Source: JAFAQB01 sp045808425 (GTDB taxonomy: Archaea; Thermoproteota; Nitrososphaeria; Nitrososphaerales; Nitrososphaeraceae). Taken from it: 51,120 nt of DNA. The translations under genes and the position numbers were made by a program. The stretch spans positions 1 to 51,120 of the forward strand of contig JBJMFM010000309.1 in the NCBI GenBank assembly GCA_045808425.1, given 5' to 3'. Below are positions 17,295 through 26,129 of this stretch, piece after piece. Within the stretch, counting starts at the first letter, position 1. Every line of letters begins with the position of its first letter. The notes beneath the pieces are model-generated. The model was not told the origin of the DNA and made no database searches. It saw only the letters and a list, made by a program, of their open reading frames with translations.

Positions 17295-18380
17295 GTGTCG
17301 AGTGTCAATTTTGCTGACCTTGGGCCAGTAATTCGCAAGCTGATTTCCAGAACAAATCTATCAGAAAATGAAATTCGCCAGTCAGTTCATCTAATACTTG
17401 AAGGAAAAGCCTCAGATGCGGCTATTGCATCATTTTTGGTAGCGCTAGCGATGAAAGGAGAAACTGCAGAAGAAATTTGGACAATTCTTCAAACTGTAAA
17501 GGAACATGCCATAAAAATAACACCTAAAGTTAATGGAAATTTAATTGACACGTGCGGAACTGGAGGAGATACAATTAGATCGTTTAATATAAGTACTGCT
17601 GCAGCAATTGTTGCATCCTCTGCGGGAAGCAAAGTAGCAAAACATGGAAATAGATCTTTTTCTGGATTCTGTGGTAGTGCAGACTTTCTCGAACATATTG
17701 GGTTAGATTTGAATTCCACTCCTGCAAGCGTCTCTGAAGCGATTGAAAAGACCGGCATAGGGTTTCTTTACTCTCCCAAATTTCATCCCGCGATGGGAAA
17801 TGCTGCTTCTGCAAGGAAAACAATTGGCATAAGAAGTGTATTCAATATTGTCGGTCCACTAAGCAACCCTTGTACTAATATCTGTGGCCAAGTTATAGGA
17901 GTTTTCGAACCTTCATTGCTTGATACTATCACTAATGCATTGCAAAAAGGCGGCGATGGAAATGAAGTGATGGTAGTACATGCTTACGACGGTTTTGACG
18001 AGTTGTCTAATACATGCGAAAATGATATTGTATGGATTATTGGTAAACAGATAAAAAGAATACGACTTCATCCAAAGGTTGTAAATATGCAAGTTGCTAA
18101 ACCAGAGCAACTGGTCGTACAGTCTAAAGAAGATTCCATTCGAGATACTTTACAAGTAATATATGGTACTGCTTCTCAAGAAAAAGAGGACATTGTAGCT
18201 TTAAATGCTTCTGCTGCACTTGTGATCGGAAAAGTCGCAAGAGACTTCAAGGAAGGAGTTCAGATAGCAAGAGCGGCCATAAAAGAAGGTAAGCCACAGA
18301 AGAAATTATTGCAGCTAGTTCAATCATGCGGAAATAGCGAGAAATTAGAGGATGCAGAAAAACAATTTATCAAACCGTAG
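17295..18380 (+). CDS. trpD: anthranilate phosphoribosyltransferase
   Basis: A 361-residue enzyme (EC 2.4.2.18) that joins anthranilate to phosphoribosyl pyrophosphate, the second step of tryptophan synthesis. Motifs: DTCGTGGDT (PRPP and Mg site, about 85-93), KHGNRSFSGFCGSADFLE (116-133) and NIVGPLSNP. Start is GTG directly after the trpG stop, so the two form an operon and are probably translationally coupled. No trpC, trpE or trpBA follows. The pathway genes are therefore split in this genome. Confidence 0.94.
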   Translation: MSSVNFADLGPVIRKLISRTNLSENEIRQSVHLILEGKASDAAIASFLVALAMKGETAEEIWTILQTVKEHAIKITPKVNGNLIDTCGTGGDTIRSFNISTAAAIVASSAGSKVAKHGNRSFSGFCGSADFLEHIGLDLNSTPASVSEAIEKTGIGFLYSPKFHPAMGNAASARKTIGIRSVFNIVGPLSNPCTNICGQVIGVFEPSLLDTITNALQKGGDGNEVMVVHAYDGFDELSNTCENDIVWIIGKQIKRIRLHPKVVNMQVAKPEQLVVQSKEDSIRDTLQVIYGTASQEKEDIVALNASAALVIGKVARDFKEGVQIARAAIKEGKPQKKLLQLVQSCGNSEKLEDAEKQFIKP

Positions 18381-18728
18381 TAGTTTGAACAATTTTTCAG
18401 TTAATCCTACTTTTACATTATTTGTTTTTCTGACTTTAGTCGTTGATAGCAATCCATTCTAAATGTACCTCCTGTTACTATTAATAATTGCAAGAACAGC
18501 ATTAATCTATGATATTTCTAAGAAGCTTCAGAATTTAAAACATATGTACATCTGGGAATTTTTATAATTCTTACTAATTATTAGTGAAACCAACTAGCCA
18601 TTATACTTGGTAAGTAACATCGACACTAGTGCCATTATATGATCCTTATGGAAAATGATGACATCGTCATGTTTACAGTATATTTTTATGTTATGCCTCC
18701 AATTTACATATAGAAGTGCTAATTTGAC
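18381..18728 (+). other. intergenic region without recognised features
   Basis: About 350 bases of AT-rich sequence; only stop-rich frames were seen. The promoter of the coiled-coil gene should lie near 18680-18715 (TTTTTATGTTAT at about 18684), but the assignment is weak. Confidence 0.4.
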
Positions 18729-19583
18729 TTGAATGACGCACATGAAGGTCACATTCATAACAATTTGGAGTCATTGGGATGGGATGAATTAGTATCCTTA
18801 AAACGGAAATTATATAGCCATATAAAAGAACTGACAAATAATATAATTGACATCGAAAGGAACCAACTTCGATTTGTAAATGAGAATATTCACAAAGAGA
18901 GAAATGTACTTAACAACCTAATACAACGATCGAAGCAAATTCGAACAGAAATTCAAACTAACAATTCTCAGCTATTTTCTCTAAGTGAAAAAATTTCGCA
19001 ATCCAAAAATTTTCTTGGCATGATGGAATATAGAATACCATCTGAAAAAGAAGAAGAATTAATTCAAATTTTACAATTCAATCAAAAGCTACTTGACGAC
19101 AAAGAATATAAAAACGAGCGTCAAAGGAATGATACCCTTACCTTAGTGAAAGATGCCTCAATGAAGATTGAAGCAATAAAAGCTGTGAAGACTATAAAGG
19201 ATCAGTTAGCAAGATTTAGAACAGAATCAGATAATATTAGTAAATCTCTAAGAATACTCGATGAAGACCAGATATCTCTACAAACAAAGATCGCAGAAAG
19301 TAACAATAATCTTGACAGATTTTTCGATTCTAAAAGACATCTTTCTTCAGATCACGAAAAGTATCTAAACGAATACAATGAAACAATAATTCAACTAGAC
19401 AGAATAAATGCTCGTCTTAATGTGATGGCAGAAATGAGACAAAAACAACGTCAAGAATATGGCCATGGTCTACCTGATGACGCTCTATTTAAAGTAAAGG
19501 AAACAGCAAAGAAAAAACTAGAGTCCGGCTCGAAGCTGACTTTTGAGGAATTAAAGCTACTTTATAGTGAGAAAGGTCAATAA
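18729..19583 (+). CDS. archaeal coiled-coil protein
   Basis: A 284-residue protein from a TTG start. Nearly the whole chain (about 15-240) is charged heptad-like coiled coil (LKRKLYSHIKELTNNIIDIE, HKERNVLNNLIQRSKQIRTE). It ends in a conserved small domain (DALFKVKETAKKKLESGSK, LTFEELKLLYSEKG). This layout matches a widespread archaeal coiled-coil family, sometimes loosely annotated as phosphoserine phosphatase, for which I see no catalytic motif. It may be structural or ribosome/chromatin-associated; function unknown. Monocistronic. Confidence 0.75.
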   Translation: MNDAHEGHIHNNLESLGWDELVSLKRKLYSHIKELTNNIIDIERNQLRFVNENIHKERNVLNNLIQRSKQIRTEIQTNNSQLFSLSEKISQSKNFLGMMEYRIPSEKEEELIQILQFNQKLLDDKEYKNERQRNDTLTLVKDASMKIEAIKAVKTIKDQLARFRTESDNISKSLRILDEDQISLQTKIAESNNNLDRFFDSKRHLSSDHEKYLNEYNETIIQLDRINARLNVMAEMRQKQRQEYGHGLPDDALFKVKETAKKKLESGSKLTFEELKLLYSEKGQ

Positions 19584-19754
19584 AGAATACTAGTGTTATC
19601 GATTAAATAATGGCTGTATTTATATCAATAGAGCCGCAAGGACAATTTTTTAGTTTTTATCATATTTAATTGCCTTTACATAGTGTTATTATACTAAATT
19701 CTGTTAATCTCACGGAAATTGTATTATTAATTTATCACAAAACGAGACTGCAAA

Positions 19755-19877
19755 TTGGAAAATTACCATAGTTCATGTTGTGGCATGCAGCTAAGGCTAA
19801 CACCATCTAATAAAGAACGTAAGCAAAGGCTTACAGCAAAGAAGAATAGTAAATACAAGAAATCTAACAATAACTAA
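19755..19877 (+). CDS. basic miniprotein, 40 residues
   Basis: TTG-started frame reading MENYHSSCCGMQLRLTPSNK then ERKQRLTAKKN and an Asn/Lys/Ser-rich end. A Cys-Cys pair and a strongly basic tail suggest nucleic-acid contact. The composition differs from random frames nearby. It lies convergent to the Dps-like gene, 23 bases from its stop. No family recognised. Confidence 0.4.
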   Translation: MENYHSSCCGMQLRLTPSNKERKQRLTAKKNSKYKKSNNN

Positions 19878-19900
19878 TGGTAATTGACAACTAGGAACAG

Positions 19901-20380
19901 TTAAGCGGTAAGTGTATTATAACTTAAGTAAAAGACGGACAGGCTAAACAAAAAAGTTGGGATTAGTCTGTTTTCTCTTGCAAAATCAATTCTTTCTCTA
20001 ATCTTTGGAATTAATTGTTGTTCTGCTATTAAATCATTCTCTATCATCTTTCTAAGATCATGCTTATCTTCTCCTTCGAATTGAACATAAGACAATTTTT
20101 TGAATCGTGATGGATTTGATAATGGTATAGCTCCTAGTAGGTTTAATCTCTCTGCTAACAGCTCTGCAAGTCCTTGGATAGTTTTTGCATATTCATCCAA
20201 AGCTGTACTAATGTGTTTCCAATCTGGTCCTTCTACTATCCAATGCTGCTTCTTGAATTGAAAAAACAATATAAAATGGCTTGCAAGGTCGGTATTCAGG
20301 AGGTCTACAATTTGCTTAGTATAATGTTCTGGCAGGTTAACAGGGTTTTTCTCAATTTGACTGATGCTTTGGTTTATCAA
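19901..20380 (-). CDS. Dps/ferritin-like protein with aberrant C-terminus
   Basis: A 159-residue four-helix protein. The central stretch (ASHFILFFQFKKQHWIVEG, AKTIQGLAELLAERLNLLGA) is that of Dps iron-storage/DNA-protection proteins. Against the classical ferroxidase pattern, the first His (KQHW), the Asp in ALDEY and the Glu in LAERL are kept, the second His is displaced by two residues, and one Asp is Glu. After RERIDFAREN the family's last helix is replaced by LIPTFLFSLSVFYLSYN, a hydrophobic unrelated end, so the gene is probably truncated by a frameshift or rearrangement. TTG start. Confidence 0.7.
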   Translation of the reverse strand: MINQSISQIEKNPVNLPEHYTKQIVDLLNTDLASHFILFFQFKKQHWIVEGPDWKHISTALDEYAKTIQGLAELLAERLNLLGAIPLSNPSRFKKLSYVQFEGEDKHDLRKMIENDLIAEQQLIPKIRERIDFARENRLIPTFLFSLSVFYLSYNTLTA

Positions 20381-20483
20381 TACTTTATAACAATTGTAGT
20401 AGCTTCTTACTATGTGTAGATCATAAATAAATATTGTATAGGTTTATGCGTAACTGAACATATGCACATCTGAATCATATAGT

Positions 20484-21038
20484 CTATAAATTTTTGGTTT
20501 CGTGATCTATATTATGATTCAATACACAACCTCTGGTCAATTTGTTACTGGCTGAGTATAATGCCCATACTAAAAGAGCTACAGAGATAACACGCAGAGG
20601 AGTATGATAATTGGAAAGAAATGTTGACGCTGTTATCCCTATTCCACCAAAAGTGGAAATAAGAAGAGAACCAACCGATGAACAACTAGCACACATGCTT
20701 GAAATCATGCTTAGAGTAGAACCTGAAAAAAGCGAGCCAATGTTTACTTTCAAATTTCCTGAATACTTCAATATATACACATTCATACTTACAACGATTC
20801 CCATAAGTATTGCAGACATTGTTGAAAGAATAAATCCCATTGCCGCGTCATCGGGTAGATAGAATACGAAAATTGGTGAGAAAAAGAGCAATTGATCAAA
20901 GACATTAAAGATAATCCAGAATATTCCTGCCAAAGCTATTGTTATCGCTACATAAATCCATTTTGAAAAGACCAATTGAAATGATACTCTCAGCATAATA
21001 GTAATTTTCTTTATTCTTGAGATTGCCCAGTTTGTCAA
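20484..21038 (-). CDS. membrane protein with intramembrane CxxC, partner of DsbA-like protein
   Basis: A protein of 184 residues from TTG (ATG at Met15 is an alternative). Four hydrophobic segments are visible (about 27-46, 50-62, 66-90, and 110-165 broken into two). The third region carries Cys116-x2-Cys119 in SSMCASCSSVGSL. The gene follows the secreted DsbA-like gene on the same strand after 33 bases, so the two are probably co-transcribed. I infer a membrane electron-transfer or thiol-relay partner; a metal-handling role for the CASCSS motif is the alternative. It is not a recognisable DsbB, CcdA or VKOR. Confidence 0.7.
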   Translation of the reverse strand: MTNWAISRIKKITIMLRVSFQLVFSKWIYVAITIALAGIFWIIFNVFDQLLFFSPIFVFYLPDDAAMGFILSTMSAILMGIVVSMNVYILKYSGNLKVNIGSLFSGSTLSMISSMCASCSSVGSLLISTFGGIGITASTFLSNYHTPLRVISVALLVWALYSASNKLTRGCVLNHNIDHETKNL

Positions 21039-21071
21039 TGTTCAGTAATAGTTCCTCTGACACTATTATTA

Positions 21072-21770
21072 TCAAAGCTTCTTATCTACTAATGCCTCAA
21101 AAGCAGCAAAGGGTTGAGCTCCCTTTATTATTTCCGCATTATAACCATCGCTATTTACAATTATAAAATTTGGAGTGTCCTGAAATCCAAATGACGCACC
21201 TAAAGCAATATCCCTTTCTACTAACGATTTGTATTTTTGACCGTCAAAACATGAATTGAACTTTTGAATATCCAATCCTCCTATCTTGGAAGCAAACTTC
21301 TTTAGATTATCCTTGCTAACCCAACCCGAATCAATCGGCCCCTGATTTTTATAAAGGAGGTTATGAAATTGCCAGAACATACCTTGATCGTTAGTACACT
21401 GCGCTGCAATTGCAGCACCCATAGAGTCTGTACCACGATTTGGAAGATGCTTAAAGACTAGATTAGCTTTACCAGTCTGAATATAAGTTTCGTTAATTTT
21501 TGGCTCTGTGTTCTTGACATAGCGAGCGCACAGATAACATTGAAAGTCACTAAAATCAATTATAGTTACAGGAGCAGACAGAGAACCCAAGTGTGGAGAT
21601 CCTTCTTTTATCAAGTCTGCTAACGAGATAATTCTATTATTATTATTTTGTGCCAATGCTGGAACTACAAGATAGAAAACAAAACTAACAATTACTATAG
21701 TAATGAAAATTAAAAATAATACTAACCACTTAGAGCACAAATTAATAGCTAGTGATTCATCTCTATTCAA
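21072..21770 (-). CDS. membrane-anchored DsbA-like thiol oxidoreductase
   Basis: A 232-residue protein. An N-terminal anchor (about 16-38) is followed by an Asn-run linker and a thioredoxin-fold domain of the DsbA/DsbG type. The active site is Cys78-Tyr-Leu-Cys81 in SDFQCYLCARY. The later FGFQDTPNFIIV supplies the cis-proline strand, and there is a helical insert (RGTDSMGAAIAAQCTNDQG). The catalytic domain should face outside, making or repairing disulfides in secreted proteins. TTG start. First gene of a probable two-gene operon with the CxxC membrane protein. Confidence 0.85.
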   Translation of the reverse strand: MNRDESLAINLCSKWLVLFLIFITIVIVSFVFYLVVPALAQNNNNRIISLADLIKEGSPHLGSLSAPVTIIDFSDFQCYLCARYVKNTEPKINETYIQTGKANLVFKHLPNRGTDSMGAAIAAQCTNDQGMFWQFHNLLYKNQGPIDSGWVSKDNLKKFASKIGGLDIQKFNSCFDGQKYKSLVERDIALGASFGFQDTPNFIIVNSDGYNAEIIKGAQPFAAFEALVDKKL

Positions 21771-21842
21771 GTTATTGTATGTAGAGTATACTTTGGATAA
21801 ATGAGCTTAAAATTGTTACCTGCAATTAACGATCAGCTTTGT

Positions 21843-22182
21843 CTAGTATTCACTACTATCTTCAAAATTATAAAACTTTAAAGCTAGTCTAAAGGCATCA
21901 AATATATCGTTGTATGATGTTGCTTCTTTATATAATATACCATCATTATCTACTGCTGTTCTCAATGCAGTAGATCATGTTTTTCTAGTATCATTTTGCA
22001 ATGTCCTAACATAGCTTTGTGCTCAAACTTTCAGTATTCCCCTTCGTAAATTGACAGGGCTTTCAACTTTTACGCAAGCAATTGTCGCAAGTCCATAATT
22101 GTTGATTTCAAATATATCTATATGCGTAGTTAGCAATAGCGACAAGCTTTTCTGGTTTAGTTAGCTTTTGATTATCGTCTGT
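21843..22182 (-). pseudogene. decayed gene related to the one at 36775
   Basis: Read on the minus strand: KLTKPEKLVAIANYAYRYI, a frameshift, then EINNYGLATIACVKVESPV and NLRRGILKV, stop, AQSYVRTLQNDTRKT, stop, then STALRTAVDNDGILYKEATS and YNDIFDAFRLALKFYNFE. It contains two in-frame stops and one frameshift. The last 36 codons match the C-terminal part of the gene at 36775-37041 in protein and DNA (21853-21960 against 36767-36877). Family not recognised. It is more complete than the 36775 copy and shows what the ancestral protein looked like. Confidence 0.7.
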
Positions 22183-22267
22183 CTACCTAAGAGCCAATTG
22201 CCAATATTAGCAGTTATACTAACTAACCTGTTAGATTATTACTAAGCTAATTATTTATCTCTAATTT

Positions 22268-22861
22268 TCAGCCCTTAAAGCGCAAACAAACAAGATAAAG
22301 TTCACTGCTCTTTTGTCTGCTAGCATGGGGCTTACCCATTATAACTTTACGAAAATTATTCTTCAGATCTAACTTCAGTTCGTTTAGTAATTCTCCCTCA
22401 AAGACTTTGAAAATTGCAGAGCCATTTTCCCTTAGTACTTTTTGTGCAATAGTAAAAGCACTTCTTGTAAGTGATATTTGTCTAGCATGATCAATATCCC
22501 AAATTCCACTGACATTTGGAGAAAGATCGGATAACGCTACATCTGCTTTTGAATTCAGTATTCTGAGTATGCTATCAGCTATTGTATGATCTTCAATATC
22601 AGCATGCAAAATTATTGCCCCACTGATAGGTTTTATATCATGAATGTCGATGCCAACAACTTTGCCATAAGGACCAACTTCCCGCAGTATTACCTGCAAC
22701 CAGCCTCCAGGGGCGCATCCCAAATCGATTACCTTATCTGATGGCCTAAGAACATGATAGGAATTGTTCAGCTGCTCTAGCTTGTATGCAGACCTACTGC
22801 GATATCCTTTGTCCTTTGCTAATCTACGATAATAATCCTTTCTTGCATCAGAAAGCTTCAT
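22268..22861 (-). CDS. rlmE: 23S rRNA 2'-O-methyltransferase RlmE/FtsJ
   Basis: A 197-residue SAM-dependent methyltransferase (EC 2.1.1.166 in bacteria) that methylates a uridine in the ribosomal A-loop. The start SDARKDYYRRLAKDKGYRSR and RSRSAYKLEQ are family-typical. The SAM motif DLGCAPGGW lies at 46-54. The catalytic tetrad is Lys27-Asp112-Lys152-Glu187, with almost exactly the spacing of E. coli RrmJ (K38-D124-K164-E199). Divergent from the RPC34-like gene across about 200 bases. Confidence 0.94.
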   Translation of the reverse strand: MKLSDARKDYYRRLAKDKGYRSRSAYKLEQLNNSYHVLRPSDKVIDLGCAPGGWLQVILREVGPYGKVVGIDIHDIKPISGAIILHADIEDHTIADSILRILNSKADVALSDLSPNVSGIWDIDHARQISLTRSAFTIAQKVLRENGSAIFKVFEGELLNELKLDLKNNFRKVIMGKPHASRQKSSELYLVCLRFKG

Positions 22862-23058
22862 TCACATTATTTTTTATATCAAGATCTATATATTATGGCT
22901 ATATTGATATATAAATATATATCTCTTTCAGTCTTATATTACTATACAACCACGATAATTCATGACAATCTTTCCCTGTTCCTTAATAATTGTTTAAAAG
23001 TACAAAACAATTATTTATGAGTTCAACAAGTATTAATATTATCGATGAGGTCAACTAA

Positions 23059-23562
23059 TTGAAATTAAGTCATACCGAGATAGAAGATTTAATAGATAAG
23101 ACCTTTAAAGTTATAATTAGCAATGGAAAAGAAGGGATACTTCAGTCCAACTTATGGAAGGAGCTTGATATCACTAGCCGCGACGGTTCTCGCGCAGCTA
23201 TACGGCTTGAGAAACGTTCTCTAATTAGACGCGAGAAAATTCTTCAAGACGGACGATGGACATACAAACTGTTTGCTGTTAGATTGCCAGTAGATATACA
23301 ATGCATCGATCATGTACCTTGTCTAACTTGTCCAGTTGAACATATGTGCTCTATCGACTCAACATATAGCCCTAATAATTGCAATTTAATTGAAGACTGG
23401 ACTTTACTTTCATTTGGGAATTCGAATAAACTACTACAGCAGCAATCATTAAAGGAACATGACTTACAAAACAAAATAAAAGAAAAGGAAATAATCGTTA
23501 GGGAAATAAAGCCAACAACTCGACGCCGGGGACAAAGGATAGTAAAGAGCGATAAGAAATGA
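23059..23562 (+). CDS. RPC34/RPC39-like RNA polymerase III subunit homologue
   Basis: A 167-residue protein from TTG. Residues 5-75 form a winged helix (GKEGILQSNLWKELDITSRD, AIRLEKRSLIRREKIL). Next comes a cysteine module Cys82, Cys88-x2-Cys91-x5-Cys97-x10-Cys108 (CLTCPVEHMC, SPNNC), then IEDWTLL and a basic tail. The pattern is that of eukaryotic RPC34/RPC39 (Rpc6), whose C-terminal cysteines hold an iron-sulfur cluster; archaeal orthologues are known in Crenarchaeota and Thaumarchaeota. It probably assists transcription initiation. Single gene. Confidence 0.85.
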   Translation: MKLSHTEIEDLIDKTFKVIISNGKEGILQSNLWKELDITSRDGSRAAIRLEKRSLIRREKILQDGRWTYKLFAVRLPVDIQCIDHVPCLTCPVEHMCSIDSTYSPNNCNLIEDWTLLSFGNSNKLLQQQSLKEHDLQNKIKEKEIIVREIKPTTRRRGQRIVKSDKK

Positions 23563-23783
23563 AAGTGTGTCCCACATGAGCCGAAGATGTCAATATACGC
23601 GTTTTTTACATACCCATTGTTGTTGATTGGTTCCTAATGACCATATTAAAAGCAAATAGGTATAGAAATGTCGAGCCCCTCTTAGTAGTATTGTTACATA
23701 ATTCATTTAGAATGTATATATTTTGTGGAAATTTGAGTTGCACCTGATTTCAGTGGATAACAAAGAGAATATTTTCCTATAGG

Positions 23784-25292
23784 CTATCTATTTTTACTAA
23801 ATATTCTGTCGAAGTATTCGGATTGTTCTTGACTGAGTCCACTTGCTTCGCCTTCTACAACATTAGCAAGGTTCTTAGCTAGCTTCTTTTTGTATTCAAT
23901 TTGCATTTGGCGTGCAATCTGTATTCTTTGCGCCTGGGGTGATCCTGCACCATGCATTGATTCCGTTAGATATCCAACAGCATTACGTCCTAGTGTCATG
24001 TTTTCAATCAATCTCATTATTCGTACCCTATTTTCAGTAGAAACACCTTTTCTGCCTTTAAGATATTTTTCTAATAACGGACCCGTCTCAGGGCTTCTGA
24101 AGTCCTTTTCAGATGGCATAGTTACCATTAACCCACCAGCAATATCTTGAGCTAATCTGCTAATCTCATATGGAAATCTTGTGACATTATGTTTACAAAC
24201 ATTTGCTAGCATATCATCATTTTGGTAATTGCCAGATGCAGTTCTATGTGCCTGAAATGATGATGCAATTCCTGCAGCAAATATTGTCTCATTTAGGTGT
24301 GTCATCTCTACTAACTTGTCCTTAATATGAGACGCATTTGCTACTCCATTGTAGTCTGCAATGGCAGCAGCAGCTCCTATCAGGACATCTCCAAGACCTG
24401 TTTTACATACGTAACTTCTTCTATGATAGCAAGTGAATCTTTCAATCAACATTGAGGCAAAATCATACTCTCCATCCATAAAAATTAGATCATTTGGTAT
24501 GAATACATTGTCAAAGATTATCATAGCCTCTTGTCCAGAGAACTTGGCATTCCCTGCATCCAAGTCCCCTTGCTCCATACTCCTTGTATCACATGATTGT
24601 CTGCCATAAATATAAGTAATGCCTTTTGCGTCTGCTGGTACTGCACCAACTAAGGCATAGTCTTTGTCTTCTGGTCGAAGCCTCATAGTGGGCATAACAA
24701 TAATCCAATGGGAATTAATGCAGCCCGTCTGATGAGCTTTGGCACCTGTGATATATACGCCCTTTTCATCCCTCTTTACTATGTGAACAAACATATCTGG
24801 GTCTTCTTGTTGAGATGGAGAAAGACTGCGATCACCTTTTACGTCCGTCATTGCACCGCCAATCACTAGGTTCTCTTTCTGAATCATCTTGATGAACTCA
24901 ATTAGGCGTTTATGGTAAACAGTGCTGTATTTTGTATCAATTTCAAATGTTGTAGAATATAATGAGTTTAGAGCATCCATGCCTACACAACGTTGAAAAC
25001 AAGTAGCAGTAAGCTGGCCAAGCTTTCTCTGCATCTTATTTTGGTTGACCAAATCCATAGCATTATCTGCAATATGCAGGAATCTATTTACTTTCGTACC
25101 AGTTATAGATGACTCTGCAGAACCAATCTCAGGTTCTTCATTTGCTATATCATATGTTTCTGCCACTGCATTGATAGATGGACGAATCATTGGATGATCT
25201 ACAGGTTCCTTTACTAAATCACCAAACAAATAGACTTTGAGGTTTCTATCTCTGAGGCTCTGAATATATTCTGCACCGTTCTTTATAGGCAT
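23784..25292 (-). CDS. abfD: 4-hydroxybutyryl-CoA dehydratase
   Basis: A 502-residue flavin and [4Fe-4S] enzyme (EC 4.2.1.120, often also vinylacetyl-CoA isomerase) converting 4-hydroxybutyryl-CoA to crotonyl-CoA. This is the signature step of the thaumarchaeal 3-hydroxypropionate/4-hydroxybutyrate CO2-fixation cycle. The cluster ligands are all visible: Cys98 and Cys102 (TATCFQRCVG), His290 and Cys296 (YHRRSYVCKTG). The flavin/substrate region contains GAKAHQTGCINSHWIIVMPT. The full family length supports an active enzyme. It stands alone with its own promoter region near 25300-25340. Confidence 0.96.
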   Translation of the reverse strand: MPIKNGAEYIQSLRDRNLKVYLFGDLVKEPVDHPMIRPSINAVAETYDIANEEPEIGSAESSITGTKVNRFLHIADNAMDLVNQNKMQRKLGQLTATCFQRCVGMDALNSLYSTTFEIDTKYSTVYHKRLIEFIKMIQKENLVIGGAMTDVKGDRSLSPSQQEDPDMFVHIVKRDEKGVYITGAKAHQTGCINSHWIIVMPTMRLRPEDKDYALVGAVPADAKGITYIYGRQSCDTRSMEQGDLDAGNAKFSGQEAMIIFDNVFIPNDLIFMDGEYDFASMLIERFTCYHRRSYVCKTGLGDVLIGAAAAIADYNGVANASHIKDKLVEMTHLNETIFAAGIASSFQAHRTASGNYQNDDMLANVCKHNVTRFPYEISRLAQDIAGGLMVTMPSEKDFRSPETGPLLEKYLKGRKGVSTENRVRIMRLIENMTLGRNAVGYLTESMHGAGSPQAQRIQIARQMQIEYKKKLAKNLANVVEGEASGLSQEQSEYFDRIFSKNR

Positions 25293-25558
25293 ACTACATC
25301 TAATACTATATTGGCAATCTTATTTATGTATTGTTAAGTCATTTAAATAGAAAACAACCTCATAGAATAAAATAACAATTCATAGTATCTATAAAGTACT
25401 AGGTTCAGGGGTAATGACATCATCATAAAAAGCGATTTCATTGTTTCTATAAATGAGATCCTCTCTGATATATCCAATAAAAATCTGTTTTTGACTGTTA
25501 CACAGGAATCAATGCTACTCATTAGTTTCAAAATAATATTTTCAACACAACGCAACCT

Positions 25559-25567
25559 TTTTTATAG
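25559..25567 (+). promoter_or_regulatory. TATA box of the apt-mtnP operon
   Basis: TTTTTATAG is 29 bases upstream of the ATG at 25596. This spacing suits a leaderless transcript and makes the in-frame ATGs at 25491 and 25575 less likely starts. Confidence 0.45.
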
Positions 25568-25595
25568 TTTGGATATGGCTATTGCATGTAATAAT

Positions 25596-26126
25596 ATGAA
25601 CAGAATTGATCTACGTGAGTTGATACGCGTTTATCCAGATTTTCCAAAGCATGGGATTCTGTTCAGAGATATTAATCCAATTTTTCGCAGCAATGAAGCC
25701 TTGGATTATATTTCAAATGAGTTTTACTGCAGATTCAACAAAGCGGAAATCGATTATATTGGTGGAATAGAATCGAGGGGATTTGTAATAGCTACTGCAT
25801 TAGCCTCAAAGTTCAACAAAGGCATCATTATGATCCGAAAGGCGAATAAGCTTCCTGGACAGACTATCAAGAAATCATATAATATTGAATATGGTAGTTC
25901 AATGATTGAACTTCAAGAAGATGCAATAAAACGTGGTCAGAGTATTTTGATTGCAGATGATCTAATTGCAACAGGTGGTACGGCTATTGCTGCGGCCCAA
26001 TTGGTAGAAGAATTGGGAGGTACAGTTTCAGGTTTTGCAATAGTGATAGAATTGGCGACATTGGATGGAGCAAAGAAGCTAAGGGAGATGGGTTATCATG
26101 TACATTCATTAGTGGTGTATGATTAA
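25596..26126 (+). CDS. apt: adenine phosphoribosyltransferase
   Basis: A purine-salvage enzyme (EC 2.4.2.7) making AMP from adenine and PRPP. From ATG 25596 it reads NRIDLRELIRVYPDFPKHGI then LFRDINP, the usual family start. Later come GGIESRGFVIATALA and the PRPP loop ILIADDLIATGGTA. About 176 residues, a normal length. The open frame extends upstream to 25491, but that part is not family-like. mtnP follows after three bases, linking adenine release and reuse. Confidence 0.92.
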   Translation: MNRIDLRELIRVYPDFPKHGILFRDINPIFRSNEALDYISNEFYCRFNKAEIDYIGGIESRGFVIATALASKFNKGIIMIRKANKLPGQTIKKSYNIEYGSSMIELQEDAIKRGQSILIADDLIATGGTAIAAAQLVEELGGTVSGFAIVIELATLDGAKKLREMGYHVHSLVVYD

Positions 26127-26129
26127 ACA

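Noticed and set aside
17292..17297. Frameshift between trpG and trpD
   Set aside because: The trpG stop and the trpD GTG are directly adjacent and both proteins are complete, so this is normal coupling.
25491..25595. N-terminal extension of apt
   Set aside because: Not family-like, and the TATA box at 25559 would lie inside it.
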